The notes under the pieces: generated by a model | The model's database searches: none | What the model saw: only the letters and a program-made list of their open reading frames with translations | What the model was told of the DNA's origin: nothing | Source: Neelides folsomi | Taxonomy: Eukaryota; Arthropoda; Collembola; Neelipleona; Neelidae | Assembly: GCA_034687125.1 (NCBI GenBank) | Contig: JAQGBZ010000275.1 | Span: 1-64,000 of the forward strand | Direction of reading: 5' to 3' | Length of the DNA stretch: 64,000 bases | Part shown: positions 12,303 through 24,517 of the stretch, one piece after another | Layout: every line of letters begins with the position of its first letter | Position numbering within the stretch: position 1 is the stretch's first letter | Program-made: the position numbers and the translations under genes

Positions 12303-12863
12303 CAGTGCTCTCCATCCGGCAGCCGGATTGGAAATTTCATCCGGCATTGCCGTATGAAATGCCGGATACCTGATGCCGGATGAGAATGCCGGATTAGAGG
12401 ATTTGAGACTTACAAGGTGGGCCCGACTTAACCCGGTTATAATTAGATGTGATTGATTAAAAAAAACCGGGTTAAGTCGGGCCCACCTTGTATATTACAT
12501 ATGAACCTAACGGCTGATCAATGAGTTTAAACGTATTCCTTATCAAAAATCAAAGGAATGAATAGCTTAATGATTAAAATATAAATATAATATCTAGATA
12601 ATTTCTTCGAGATGACTATCATTAATTCTTTCTTCCGAGTAATTAGTTGAACAGAGTCAAACCGGTAAACCTTGATAATTTGTGATTAAATCTTAATCTC
12701 ACATTCATATTTTAAAAATTTGTTTGTTTAAATCCGTTCGTTTTATTTTATTTAATAGAATATTTGAATATTGTCTCTTTGAAAAGGAAAGCAATAGGGC
12801 AAGTTTTAGCCATTTGCCCACTCCAGCTCAATCCGGTATCCGGCAATGCCGGATTGAGCTCTG
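12303..12863. mobile_element. Non-autonomous hAT-like MITE with 8-bp target duplication
   Basis: A 561-bp element without coding capacity. It begins CAGTGCTCTCCATCCGGCA and ends as the inverse of CAGAGCTCAATCCGGCAT, giving imperfect terminal inverted repeats that start with CAG. Perfect 8-bp direct repeats ATCTTTAT flank it at 12295-12302 and 12864-12871. An 8-bp duplication with CAG-type ends is the signature of the hAT superfamily. Subterminal regions carry several copies of ATGCCGGAT/ATCCGGCAT in both orientations, including an imperfect palindrome at 12825-12860; such repeats are typical transposase-binding arrays. No transposase ORF remains. Confidence 0.85.
12413..12490. mobile_element. 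78-bp TA-flanked MITE nested in the hAT-like element
   Basis: Perfect 26-bp inverted repeats (12413-12438 and 12465-12490, starting CAAGGTGGGCCCGACTTAAC) surround a 26-base AT-rich loop. TA dinucleotides flank both sides (12411-12412 and 12491-12492). TA duplication with perfect ends fits a Tc1/mariner-type miniature element. It lies inside the hAT-like MITE, so it inserted later or was carried by it. Confidence 0.75.
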
Positions 12864-13910
12864 ATCTTTATGCATTAGGAATTGCTCAATCTTGAATTAC
12901 TTAAGTACATACAGGTATTTCATACATTTAGTTGTATGGTCTGTATTGTACCTTACTTACAGTTTACAGCTTACTCTATTATTTCATGTGAATTGGATCA
13001 TGATTAGCTTGATTAGGAATTAGGATGAATAAACTTAATAATTGCCTTTATTTTTCACGATTGAGACAAAGGAATTAATACTGTTTGGCTTATGGGTAAA
13101 GTGGTGAGTTTTGAATAAAATTTAACGGGTGGAGTTTGATGAATCGTCTTGTACTAACGGGATTCGAATATTTGTCTGATGAGATTACACGAGTTTAAGC
13201 GGAACTTTGGGGCTCAATTGCATACAAAAAACTCAATTTGCATTGAGGTTCATTAATCACATTAATATACTCCCATAGGTAAAAGGTATACAAGTTATAG
13301 ACGAAATCGAGTGCTGAATTAGGGTTTTAGGGTTAATGTCATTGTTCACGATTTTCGATATTTGCTCATTAATTAGGAAGTATTCCAGTATCGTACTTTT
13401 AACTTTACTCCACACTTTTATAACCATAATTAAATTATCATAAGATACCCAATCTATCAAAAAAGCTTACATACAGCATAATGAATCTAATATAAATCTA
13501 ATATAAAACATATTTATATTAATTATAGGTATTTAAATATTATATTAACGGTTATAAAACATGCTTTCTATTTGGAAGCGATTGGATGCGGAATATTGGT
13601 ATCGGTATACTTCACATTGCATTGTCTCAATATTCACTGTATATTCTTTATGGAAATATTTCCAGATATACCTTAGCGGACGGTTTAAATATAATCGTAT
13701 TATACTATATACTATCTGTATATAAAGTATATGTAGAAATAATAATAATACAAATTAGTAATAATGAATCCATTACAAATAATTTGCATACCGTTTAATT
13801 TAATATTGAAAAGAATTTCAAGTTATTTTTATTAAAAAATTGATTTACAATTTGAAATTTGATCAAATTCAATATAATATATTCTATATTTATAAGTATT
13901 TCAACAAATA
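12864..13910. other. Intergenic, AT-rich, no gene seen
   Basis: This stretch lies between the transposon and CCDC97. Apart from the right target-site copy (12864-12871) and AT-rich simple sequence, nothing was recognised. The promoter and leader of CCDC97 must lie in the last few hundred bases. Confidence 0.55.
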
Positions 13911-15033
13911 ATGGAGGTTGAAGGTAAGCTTTATAATTCCAAATCAAAAAGAAAAAAACAATTAAACTATAATATCAATAAATTTATTTAATATAAAAAA
14001 TATGATTGTTTTAGAAAGTTCGTCAAAAAAATCCGAGAATATTGAATTGGAAGAAATGCTTCAATTCTTATCTATCCAACCGGGTCTTCGAGTCAAATCT
14101 CAGCAAATGTCCGAATCCGAGTTAACATCTTCAGAAAAGTTGAATGAGCTTAAGCAATTGTTCGAGAAAAATAAATCTTCATTCCTTGCCAGATTCGGTC
14201 CACAACTCACAGCTTCCCATCTCAAATTGATCCGACGTTCATGTTGTGACCAAGATGTCAAACAGAGTTCCTCTTTTAATTTCCATCTAGCCGAATTAGA
14301 AAAGAATTTAAGTGAAGGGAAACGACAAACGACGGCGAAAAACAGGCGATATGCCGCCCTTCAAAAACTTGTCGATTCCAGTGACTACTTTTCCGAAGAA
14401 GAGATGCAAGGTCGAAATCCTATTTTATTTGATCAGCTCATCGGAAAATATCATTCACCTGACGAGCGATCGGCATTTTCGGCCTTGTGCTCCCAAAAGG
14501 CCAACAAAGACAAGGCGACTCCTCTTTCTGACATGTTCATGGCTCACATGAACAGAACTGAAAGTGGGGAGAGTTGTAGAAGATTGGGACAAGAAGAACA
14601 ACAAAATCGAGAAAACGAAGCAGATTTGGATTACTTGGACGAAATGAAGATAAATGGGGAAAATGAAGAGGGGGATCATTATGAAATTCAAAATGGAGGA
14701 AATGGTCAAGAAAACACTGAGGAAATTGACGAGGACGAAAAAGAGATTTATAAAGAGGAATTCTTTACAACAATGTATCGAAATTTCTTGGGAGGGAAAG
14801 ATCCGGATTTTGACTATACGACTGTAGATGACAATGAGGAATATGATAATTGTGAAGTTTTGGATCAAGATGAGGAAGATAAATATTTTGAATCTGAAGA
14901 ACCCTCAGGAACAAATTCTCCTTCTCACAATGATGATAAAAAAGAAACACAGAAGAGTTCTAGTGAGGATGAGCTAGACATTTACATGAAATCGATACAA
15001 AATCAAATTTCTCAAAATATTAGTATTAAATAA
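13911..15033 (+). CDS. CCDC97: CCDC97 family protein (DUF2052)
   Basis: Preferred model: a 13-base first coding exon 13911-13923 (ATGGAGGTTGAAG), a 91-base GT-AG intron, then one large exon 14015-15033; 343 residues. Vertebrate CCDC97 is associated with the SF3B part of U2 snRNP in proteomic studies, which suggests a nuclear role. Visible family features: an N-terminal ALFxxFGPxL-type segment (SSFLARFGPQLTASHLKLI), a Lys/Arg-rich middle (NRRYAALQKLV), and the conserved C-terminal block FLGGKDPDFDYTTVDDNEEYDN followed by KYFESEEP, which I quote in part as FLGGKDPDFDYTTVDDN. The tail is very acidic. An unspliced start at 14002 (MIVLESSS) is also possible and has almost the same length; the spliced form gives the better splice-site context. 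Confidence 0.9.
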
Positions 15034-15626
15034 AATTAAAGTAGAATTTATCATTATAAGTAATTCTGTCATATTTATATATTTTGTACCTTAAACAATT
15101 GAAAAATATAAATAAATTATTAACTATTTTGTACGACTATTCATTATTGGTATTACATGTTTAAACTAATTTATATTCACTATAAATGCAAACTTTAGGA
15201 ATGTAGGAATGTAGCCATCAAATAAAAATACAAATTAGATTAAATTGATATCAAATTTTATTCAGTCAATTTAATAAAACATGAAATGACAATTTAAATG
15301 GATTTAAGAGTGGGGATGTTGCATACTTGAATTAATTCCAAACCTATTCCTTCTGGGAGGACTCCCCTTAGTATTGGTAAACAACGGGTAATATACATTA
15401 CCTAATTGTGGAGTTGTAATAATATTAACATGCTCACTTCAAGTGGCAAAAAATAACAAATTGATAAATATCTGTTTAAAATTAAAAAACACGGGAAAAT
15501 ATTAAATGAAAAAATGGTCATAAAAATTGAAATTGGTTTAAAAATGGTTCACTACTATCATTAAATGAATAAAAATGAATAACAATAATAAAAATGAAAG
15601 TCTAAGTGCGGGGAGGTGAAGAGGAA
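15034..15626. other. Convergent intergenic region
   Basis: These 593 AT-rich bases between the stop codons of CCDC97 (+) and the SWIB-domain gene (-) hold the two 3' UTRs. No further structure was seen. Confidence 0.6.
15111..15116 (+). other. AATAAA polyadenylation signal of CCDC97
   Basis: AATAAA occurs 78 bases after the CCDC97 stop codon, in the convergent gap before the SWIB gene. Confidence 0.55.
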
Positions 15627-16985
15627 TCATTCGACATCGATATGTTTCTTCAAGTACTTCATCATTCCGAAAGTCCTGAAGCGCTTAACACCTAAAGTAA
15701 AAATAAAATCAATATTTTGTACACAAAATATAAAATTCAAACTTAAATATACAATTGTATGATAATTTTTATAATTACCAAAGACGCGAAGAAGTTCTTG
15801 ATTGCAGATGGCGAACTGCTTATTCTTGGGATCATAAAGATTTTTCTCTTTAATGATCTTCCACATCCTCTTGACGACCTCATGACGAGCCATTGAGGGC
15901 TCCCCCATGACTTCAGCAAGCTCAGTGCTCAGCTTGCAAATTTTGGTGAATCCACCACCTCCTTTCTTTGCTCCGGTTCCACCGGCAGCCTTCTTAGCCT
16001 TGAAATATAAATAGTAAAAATTATATAAATGAATGAGATATTAAAAGTGAGCTACTAATATTTCTAATTGCAATATTGCAAAAACTTACCGGAGCCCGCT
16101 TAGTTCCCTTCTTTCCCCAATCGTCATCATCCCCAGCTGCCTTGCGTTTCTTGGCGGCTTTCTTAGCCGGCTTATACTCATCTTCACTTCCCTTCTAAAA
16201 AAACCATTTTTTATTTCATTCCAATATAAATAATTGATAATAAAATTAACTCATCAATAAATCAATATTAAATTAATTGGTTATTTGTTAATTAATTTAA
16301 TATTTTAAATCATCCAGGAGAAAAAAATGAATACCTCGGAATCCTCGTCGTCGCTTTCCTTCTTGGCAGCTCGACGCTTCTTAACGGGCTTCTCCTCCTC
16401 GCTCTCTTCTTCTGACTCTTCTTCGTTCCCTCCATTCTTCTCATCCACGATCTCCATTACAAGAGCATCGATCTCCTTCTTACTAAAACCCAATAAATTA
16501 TATTTTTCCATTTAAATAATTAACTAAACATCATATTAAATAAGGCATTATCAGCATCAAATGACATTATGAATGATCCTGATCTTAAGATAATTTTTAT
16601 TTTAAAATGCCGGCTTAATTAATTATATACCGGTCTTCGAGGTCAATGTCAAGCTTCTTTTCGACATCCAGCCGAACCTTTTTAGCCGTGACAGTGTTCA
16701 AGTCAGCTCCTTCGAGAATTTCTGAAATTGTAAGTGAAAGATGTGAATCAAAGTCGACTTCATATATGTTTAAGCACAATACACATAATGAAAATTTAGG
16801 AGAAATGAGAAAATCCATTGATAAAAGTTGCCCCAAAAAATCCCAAGGTGCATTTTCACCTTTTGGTATATAATGACGGTGGAGAATTGGCAAGGTCAAT
16901 GCAAATTGAGTGAAACGATATGTTAATAGTGTAGTTAAATGGAATTACCATTGATTGCCTCTCGGATCTTCTTTTGGTCCGTCAT
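15627..16985 (-). CDS. DEK_C and SWIB/MDM2 domain chromatin protein
   Basis: Exons 16949-16985, 16631-16721, 16335-16482, 16090-16194, 15779-15998 and 15627-15691; 221 residues. The N-terminus (1-60) is a DEK_C-like helical domain (INEILEGADLNTVTAKKVR, then ALVMEIVDEKNG). The middle is a charged, disordered stretch of alternating Glu/Ser clusters and Lys-rich, nuclear-localisation-like runs (PVKKRRAAKK, PAKKAAKKRK). The C-terminus (about 140-221) is a SWIB domain: KICKLSTELAEVMGEPSMAR, VKRMWKIIKEKNLYDPKNK, then GVKRFRTFGMMKYLKKHI. SWIB domains occur in SWI/SNF subunits, and small DEK_C-SWIB proteins resemble yeast UAF30/TRI1, so a role in transcription or chromatin is inferred. Start is the first ATG, preceded by a GC-richer leader. 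Confidence 0.9.
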
Positions 16986-17267
16986 TTTCGGTGAAGAGAA
17001 GAAGGGAAATGAAGATAGTGAAAAAGGTGAAAGCAAGCGACGAAAACTCATTTAAGAAGTAAAGGAAGATTTAAATACCGGGGGCTAAATCTAGTCAACT
17101 GCCACAAATTGTTCTATATTTCCCCATGATTTATAATAATTTTTTACACTTGATTCAATTTATTATTACACACGCACACCTACAATGACAGTCACTAGCG
17201 AATTTAATGCATAATTAGTTAATTAGAGAGTATTATTCATGGGTTGTTTATTAAAATTCTGTAAATA

Positions 17268-18676
17268 TCACGTTAATAATAATCGTATCCTCTCTGTTGT
17301 TTTTTCTGCCGAAAGAATACAACCTTCAAAGCTGGAATAAGTAAAGCTGTCACCGGCTGCTAAAATTAATGGATCTTGACTTATCTCCACAAATCCTGGT
17401 TCATAGGGATAACCCCTTTTCACCTTTAATTAAATAAGAAGAAAATTGTTAACTAAATTGATTATTGGATTTAAGTTTATAAATTTTTAAAAATTACTTG
17501 ACTTTTTTCCCATTTATGGCAATGAACAATGGAAGGTTTTGCTTTCCCCATAACTTTCTCAACTCTTTGAAGGAGATTTGGTAATAAGATTTGCTGAACA
17601 TCTTCAATCTTATCATCTAAATGTTGAGCTCCGAATTGTGTAGAGGAATGGCCAATGATGCAAAAGCGCTTTTCATTGTCTTCAATTGATGCGTTTTTAA
17701 TACTCCAAAACCGAATGTCACCTTCGTCTACAATAAATGTAAAAGGACTTGTTCCTTCATCATTCACCACTGTCTCATTTGGCACTTTGTCGTAAAAAAG
17801 ACCAAGAGCGAATCTAGACGTGTAGTCCACTAGGGCCAAGTTCAACTTTAGGTCATTATCACCTGAAATAAGAAAAATCATTTGTTAACAATCCTTTCAC
17901 CAAATTAATTAAAACTGTTAAAATTCATTATTTTATTACCTTTTACGAGTTTATTAAAGTTTTGTAGTTGGATGAGAAGAGGAGCTGGGATGGTTGAAAT
18001 AACAACATCAAATTCCTCCCTTCTCTCTGTATCTGATTCAACTAAGATTTTCGATTCTTGGCACTTCATTTCACTTACTTTGGTTGACAATCTTAGGTTT
18101 AAATTTTTAACAACTCCGCCCTTAAAATAGAAACCACATTTATCTTTTGGATTAACTACATTGAGTTTTAAATGTTAAAAGGACTAAAATTAAACGTACT
18201 ACTATATTTGGTATGCTTTAAAGACTTTAAACTTACTTGCTTAAAATAATGGTCTACCAAAGATCCTGTTCCTTTCGTACAGACAAAATGTTTCTTATTT
18301 CGAATTTCATTAAATCCAGGAATCTTTGAAGTGTCCAAAGGAGAAATTAACCCAGTTCGTGCTAAATCTAACCAAAATTACAATAAAAATTAGGATATAT
18401 GGAATATAAGTAGAACATTATTTTATATGAAATCTTTAAACTCTTACTATCAAAGTAAGATGAAGACCAATTGTTACTGCTCGTAAGATACTGTGCTCCA
18501 AAATTCGTCTCAAAATTCTTGTCAATTTGAGTTGTAGCAAATTTTCCTCCTATTTCTTTCGACTTCTCCCAAACTTCAATGTCAATGATTTTGTTCAATC
18601 TCTCACATTTTGCAATGTTATATGCTATAAGTGAAGCTGTTGGACCAGCTCCGATCAAAAGCAACTTCTTTTTCAT
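17268..18676 (-). CDS. RNLS: Renalase-like FAD-dependent oxidase
   Basis: Exons 18448-18676, 18237-18367, 17940-18120, 17498-17862 and 17268-17423; 353 residues, close to the usual 340. Renalase oxidises off-isomer (2- and 6-dihydro) forms of NAD(P)H back to NAD(P)+, using FAD and oxygen. The N-terminal dinucleotide fold reads LLLIGAGPTASLIA; the third Gly of GxGxxG is Ala14 here, where human renalase has GAGMTG. Next come EIGGKFATT, TNFGAQYLT, the substrate/FAD domain block DYTSRFALGLFYD, KIEDVQQ, HKWEKSQ, and a C-terminal FAD-binding block LAAGDSF...SSFEGCILSAE, matching the family's order along the whole length. It is divergent from SLC18B1, with a 1.7-kb gap. Confidence 0.9.
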
Positions 18677-20383
18677 CGTATTTATAGTATTTTTGAAAAT
18701 TAAAATTTTAGATTATTAAAATGTTAACAATTTAAATTTGTTCTTATACAATATATATGGGAGTTAAATTGGTTTTGACTTTTGATTCTACATAAGGATG
18801 AGATAAAAACTTTTAAAAGTGTGTGAAAATGACCCTGAGGAAGAAGGCAAACAGCAAAATAGTGCTATTGCTTTTCACTAAAAATAAATCTGCAATCACC
18901 ATGTTTATAATTTTTAAATAATTTTAAGTTAAAATCTTTCAATATTTCTAATGAAAGATTCTTTGAAAATTGATATTTCTTAAAGTGATATTAATTAGGA
19001 TTGTTTTTATATTCAATAATCAATTTGTGCTATTAAGTTAAATGCCTCCAACTCACACAAGGAATATAATAAGTGATCGGTACATAATATTAGGGAAAAT
19101 TTTCTTTTGCTATCTTTTGACTCTTCTTTATCTCTATATTCATTTTCAGAGAAAAAAAATTAATCCGAGGCCAATTCAGAGAAAACTTATTTTTGAAAAA
19201 GATTTGATTGTGTATACTTCGTTTAAGCCAACTGCCATAAATTTAATTGGCAATTAAACATTATATAAGTGTTTTAAAACAAAGAGTTAACAGTTTTTTT
19301 AAAGTAAAATACATATTTTGTATATTAATAGTCAAAGTATTTTATCCATTGCATCGTTGCAGTTAAGTAAACTCTTTTCTAAGCATGCTAGGACAATGAA
19401 CTCATTGTAAAATTACTTCGTCGGCTCATTTTCAATGTTGAATTAAGGTGAGATTGGTCTTTTTAACTATTCTTTGTCTATTCAGTAACATTTATATGCT
19501 TTGTTCATATCGGTTAAAAGCCTTCCTTGAACTTTATTTAAAATATTAAGTGAACTTTATCACTATTTTACACATAAAACCGTATTGAATAAGAAATGTT
19601 TCACCGAACTTAATACTTATAACATGAGAATTTGTAGACCAAATACTCCTATATGAATTTTTAATTAAAACAAAGACCTTTTCAAATTCTAATGATTCAA
19701 TGCTAAAGAATTTCATCTCCTGTACATAAAACCCATACCATTTATCGTATTATCATTAACTTCTTTCTCGACATTTCTTTACACATTATCTCTATAAATA
19801 TTATATATAGAACTTTGAACGTTTGTTCATACTCTATAAGCAAATACAAATTCATATAATTTGAAGTCGGTATCATATATCTAAAATATCTTATGTATCT
19901 GCTATAAAGTTATAAGGATATAATTTAATGACGATTAGCCATTTATCATTATAATCTATATTTGTAATTCTTTTTATAGGATAAGAATTGAGTTCAAATA
20001 GAGGATATATTTTAATTGAATTTTATCATCATATTGCTCTAAACTTTTTGTTGATTCTCCTCGACACGTTAGGTAATTTTATCTTTATATCACTTTCTAT
20101 GTCACGCTACTTTTGTATTTACATCATGGGACCTCTAAAGCGAAAATTATCTTTTATAAAAACAGACGTAGATTTATACTTATTTATTTTCAATATCTCC
20201 ACGCTCATTCTTATTAAATAATTACTTTCGATGTTACATCACATGTAACTGCCTCACAATAGAACCAATTTTACTGTGAGTGAACTTTAGCGGGGTTGAA
20301 GAAACTTTATGGATTTATATCCAAAAAGCAAGTTTTTGTGATTATTTATGTTTAAAAAACTTAATTGAATTATATTTTTCTAG
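18677..20383. other. Divergent intergenic region, renalase / SLC18B1
   Basis: AT-rich 1.7-kb gap holding both promoters. A polypyrimidine tract plus TTTCTAG sits immediately before the SLC18B1 ATG at 20384, so that start codon is probably at the beginning of exon 2 and a non-coding first exon should lie in this gap. No exon could be fixed. Confidence 0.5.
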
Positions 20384-23300
20384 ATGAATTCTGAACGTGT
20401 GAATTGGCCAAGTGGATCTGGAACAAATTATGGATCAATGGGAAATGGAGCTTCTGTTCCAACAAGTTCAAGAAACAGCCGAACTCCTTTCGACTCATCC
20501 ATATTTACTGAATCAATGATTGAAAATTTAAATGAACCGTTTATTAACCAAATTCGATATCAATCACAAAGTAAGTCATTTTTACATGATAATTGTTTTG
20601 ACACTCTTCATTAAATAAAATGATTTTTGTTTCATTATTTCCAGATAGACCATTGAGATCAATATTCCGAATGGCTCGAAGTAGGAGAAGACCAATCTTA
20701 AGGACAAAATCAGAATCTGATTTTAGAAGTTTATTAAGAAACGACAAAGTGGAAGATATTCGAGACCGGCTAATAGAGAAATATGGGAGAAGTCAAAAGA
20801 CATTCACAATTAAGTCAATTTCAAAGTTATCCAGAAGTCAAAAACTTGTCTTAGCTTCAATAGCTCTTGTGGATTTCACAAGTTTTTGCGCTATGTCTAT
20901 ATTGGCTCCTTTTTTCCCCAATGAGGTATTTTGATTTTTACATTTAATCTGTAATATTAATTATTTATTTATCGATCCATGTTATACTACATTATAATCA
21001 TTATATTGGTGTAGTCTAAATGTCAGATTTTATCCAATTTGCAATTAGTATCAGAATTAAATGTCATGTTTTATTTCATTAGGCCGCAAATAAGGGAGTA
21101 GCGACCTCAGTATCAGGATTTGTTTTTAGCATTTACGCACTCGTCGTGTTTTTAGCATCACCTCTAATGGGCAAATTAGTAAGATAATAAACTTAAAATA
21201 AAACGAATATGTGGTCATTAATTTATGTTATATGATGATATTATATTTTATCGGTTAAATTACACGAGTTTAAAATTATTTTCTATTGTAAAAACAGGTT
21301 GGTCATGTTGGACCGAAATTCCTACTTATTACTGGAATATTTTTAGGAGGAGGCTGCCAAATTCTATTTGGGTAAACAAATTTTTATATAATCTAACCAT
21401 TATCAATATAACTTTTAATGATTTCAATGTACAAAAGTATAAAATAAATAGAAATATTACCAAAAAAGTTTCATGATTTTCTAGATTACTCGATCGAGTT
21501 GAGTCAAAACCTGTGTTCATCATGTATTGTTTTCTCGTTCGTATTTTTGAAGCACTCGGCGCAGCAGGTTTGTGCCTTTACACACACACATAGTTATTCT
21601 TTACTATAATTAATAACATAACAATGTATTTCGTTGAAAATTTCATAACTTCAATATCAATCTATTGATATACTTGTAAGGTTATAAATTAAATAAAAAA
21701 TATTATATTTACTTCCAGCTTTTGCTACAGCTAGCTATACTTTTGTTGCAAAGATTTTTCCGGATAACATTGGATCAGTATTGGTACGTATGCAGTTTTG
21801 TAATTTGTTTATTTCATCCATTACGTAAATTATCTGTATTTTAACTAATAAATATGTATAATGTATGACTAACATAATATTGGATTATTGGATATTTTCC
21901 AGGGACTACTAGAAACTTTTGTTGGATTGGGTTTGAGTGTTGGACCGGCAATTGGAGGACTTTTGTACGATGTAAGTAAATTCATTTATTATTTCGAAAA
22001 TAAAAATGGATATAATAATCATTTATTCTTATTATGAGTTATGTACAAGTTCCATAAAATCTAATGATCCTTTGTATCCTCTTAGCTCGGCGGCTATCAA
22101 CTTCCATTTTTCACATTAGGAGGAGTGATGCTCTTAACCATTCCTCTCAACTTGTACCTTTTACCATCAAGCGAATACGATGAAGATTCAATGGAGAAGA
22201 CTCACGGAATTTGGCATCTTCTCAAAGAACCTCCGGTCATCATCCTCTGCTTCGTCATCGTTGTTGCTTCTAACACTTGGGGATTTCTCGACCCAACTCT
22301 TGAGCCGCATTTAAGAGAAGTAATTCACCATTAAAAACCTAGAAAAAGCAATGATAATTTACATGAGTTTAACTTTGAATTAATTCCAATCAACATTTGT
22401 TCTAAAGTTCAACTTGTCAGCGAAACAACTCGGCCTCTTCTTTTTACTCAGCTCTTTACTTTACGCTGTCTCGAGTCCCTTTTGGGGTTTCATGGCTGAC
22501 CGAATGACTCAAACTTACGTCCTTATGGTCGTCGGCCTTGTCTTTTCAGCTTTTGGACTCTTACTTATTGGCCCGTCACCTTTGGTCCAATCCTTAGGCT
22601 TGGAAAAGTATTAATTAAACGCCAATTTTTGATTTTATTACAAATACTCTTATACTTTTATTTAGTTAGAATTATTTAGAAAAATCTACTTTGTAAAAAA
22701 ATACAATATTACATAATTGAATACTTTATTGATTCTACAATCTTATATTGCAAATGTATTTCTGATCTTTTTAGCTCAATATGGCTCAATATCGTAGCTT
22801 TGATAATCCTTGGAACTGCAATATCAATGGTTTTACTTCCAACATTTGAAGCCATCTTAGATTATGCATTGTAAGTTAAACTTTTATTTCTTGTGGGAAA
22901 TGAATGTTCAAATTATTTAATTACAGAGAAGCCGGATACAAAGATGAGACTTCAACATATGGGATCATTGCCGGACTTTGGTCTTCAATGTATTCATTGG
23001 GGTAAAAAATAAGAAATATACAAAATTAATAAATTGCAAAGATACTCGAATTTAATTATAAGTTAAATATTTAATCTCTATTTTATAGCGAAGTGATCGG
23101 ACCTTCATTGGGAGGGTTTTTAATGGAACATTACGGATTCCCAATTTGTTCTTCGGTCATGGCTGCTTTGTGCATAATTATTGTAAGTTTAGTTACAAAT
23201 TAGAGAATTGGTGTATAATGACAGCATAATATGGATTTGAAAAAAATATTATTTTCAGGCGATGATTGTTTTACTCTACTTTACATTCAACCCACAAGGA

Positions 23301-23615
23301 GCAATGGGCATAGCAGACACAATTCGGAGAAATAGCTCAAGAGAGAGAAATTCAGAAAAGCTCTCAGACAGTGGCATAAGCGGAGAATCTTCAAAGTCCT
23401 CGTCATCCTCAACATTAGATGTTTTAAATGAAACAAGTCCACTTTTGTCAAAAAGCGTCCCTGGGTCTTTTGAGAGAAGAAAGTCGGAATTGGGCGACCG
23501 CGAGTTCCCCGTTGGGAATCAATCATATGAAGGGAAAAGTTTTGAATATGGCACGAGCTTTCCGCAAATATTGAAGACTGTGGGAGTGACGGCTACTGGT
23601 GCTGTAGAAGTTTGA
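20384..23615 (+). CDS. SLC18B1: MFS transporter, SLC18B1 type
   Basis: Thirteen exons in frame: 20384-20570, 20645-20925, 21083-21178, 21298-21371, 21485-21567, 21719-21783, 21903-21971, 22086-22319, 22408-22607, 22775-22870, 22927-23001, 23089-23182, 23259-23615; 636 residues. Vertebrate SLC18B1 is a vesicular polyamine transporter; substrate here is inferred only. About 150 hydrophilic, Ser/Arg-rich residues precede the first membrane segment (LVLASIALVDFTSFCAMSI). Twelve hydrophobic segments follow with family signatures: GVATSVSGFVFSIYA, SPLMGKLVGHVGPK, FEALGAAAFATASYTFV, GLLETFVGLGLSVGPAIGG, GFLDPTLEPHL, PFWGFMADR and EVIGPSLGGFLMEHYGF. The cytosolic C-terminus is long, with SSGISGESS-type Ser clusters and an acidic-dileucine-like NETSPLLSK, a possible endosomal/vesicle sorting signal. 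Confidence 0.92.
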
Positions 23616-24517
23616 GTCACAAACACATCAATGTGTATAAAACATCAGTTTTATTAAATAGCAGTATCAAATGAATTCTACGTTATTGAAATGTGATAGT
23701 TAAGTGCTCAAAGATTAATTCAGTCAATTTCTTTTTAACCTGAATGTATTTAATACATACAATAATAATCATTATGATAGACCTTAAACTTACTGCTTTC
23801 AGAGTCCAGACGTTGAAGCAAATTCAATTTACCCAACTTATTTATTATATAAAATATTATATAGGTACTTCTTATAATTAAATACATATTATTGTATTAA
23901 ATACCCAATGTCAGAAATACTTATTAAAAATATATATTACCTATGTATAAGATGTAAAATATATATATATTATATCTTATACATATATATATATTTTACA
24001 TTATTAAAAGACTACCTGAGACATGTTAGATGAAAAACATGATTCAAATATCAATTCATGAAAATGTTTAATCATTTGATATTACCTAATTACTTAATTA
24101 ATATTGGATAAGGATATGCCAAATCATTACATGCTTAATCAAATGTACTATAATAATAATTTTATTATACATATTATGTAAGTATTAATCGCACAAACTC
24201 TATAATTTTAATGAGATATTGCTAATGTAGACTTTTGCAAATAGACATTATGTATTTTTCTTCAAGTCTCAAATACGGTTCATTCAAAGAATTATTACTT
24301 TCTTTTCTTTAATCTTATTTCAATCTTAATAATTAATCTATCTTTTATTTCTTCATTATAATTCACATTTAATTATTTTTCCATAGATTATTGCATTACT
24401 TTTTGCTTATATATAATGTTATATAAATAATTGAATTGTCTAAAAATCTGGCAAATAAAAGACAACTTATTCATAGATGATAGATCTTAACATAATGATT
24501 TTATTTCCATTTTTATA
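23616..24517. other. Convergent intergenic region
   Basis: This 0.9-kb AT-rich gap lies between SLC18B1 (+) and the N-acetyltransferase gene (-). It contains the AT palindrome at 23943-24000 and no coding potential. Confidence 0.6.
23943..24000. repeat. AT-rich interleaved palindromes
   Basis: ATGTATAAGAT (23943-23953) is the exact inverse of ATCTTATACAT (23974-23984), and TGTAAAATATATATATAT (from 23953) is inverted at the end of the tract (to 24000). This is a simple-sequence cruciform-prone region, possibly serving in transcript 3'-end formation. Confidence 0.6.

Noticed and set aside
13319-13339. Telomere-like TTAGGG copies
   Set aside because: Only two interrupted copies; not a telomeric array.
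19988-20221. + ORF of 77 codons before SLC18B1
   Set aside because: Low-complexity AT-rich hydrophobic translation, no ATG context or splice link; most likely chance.
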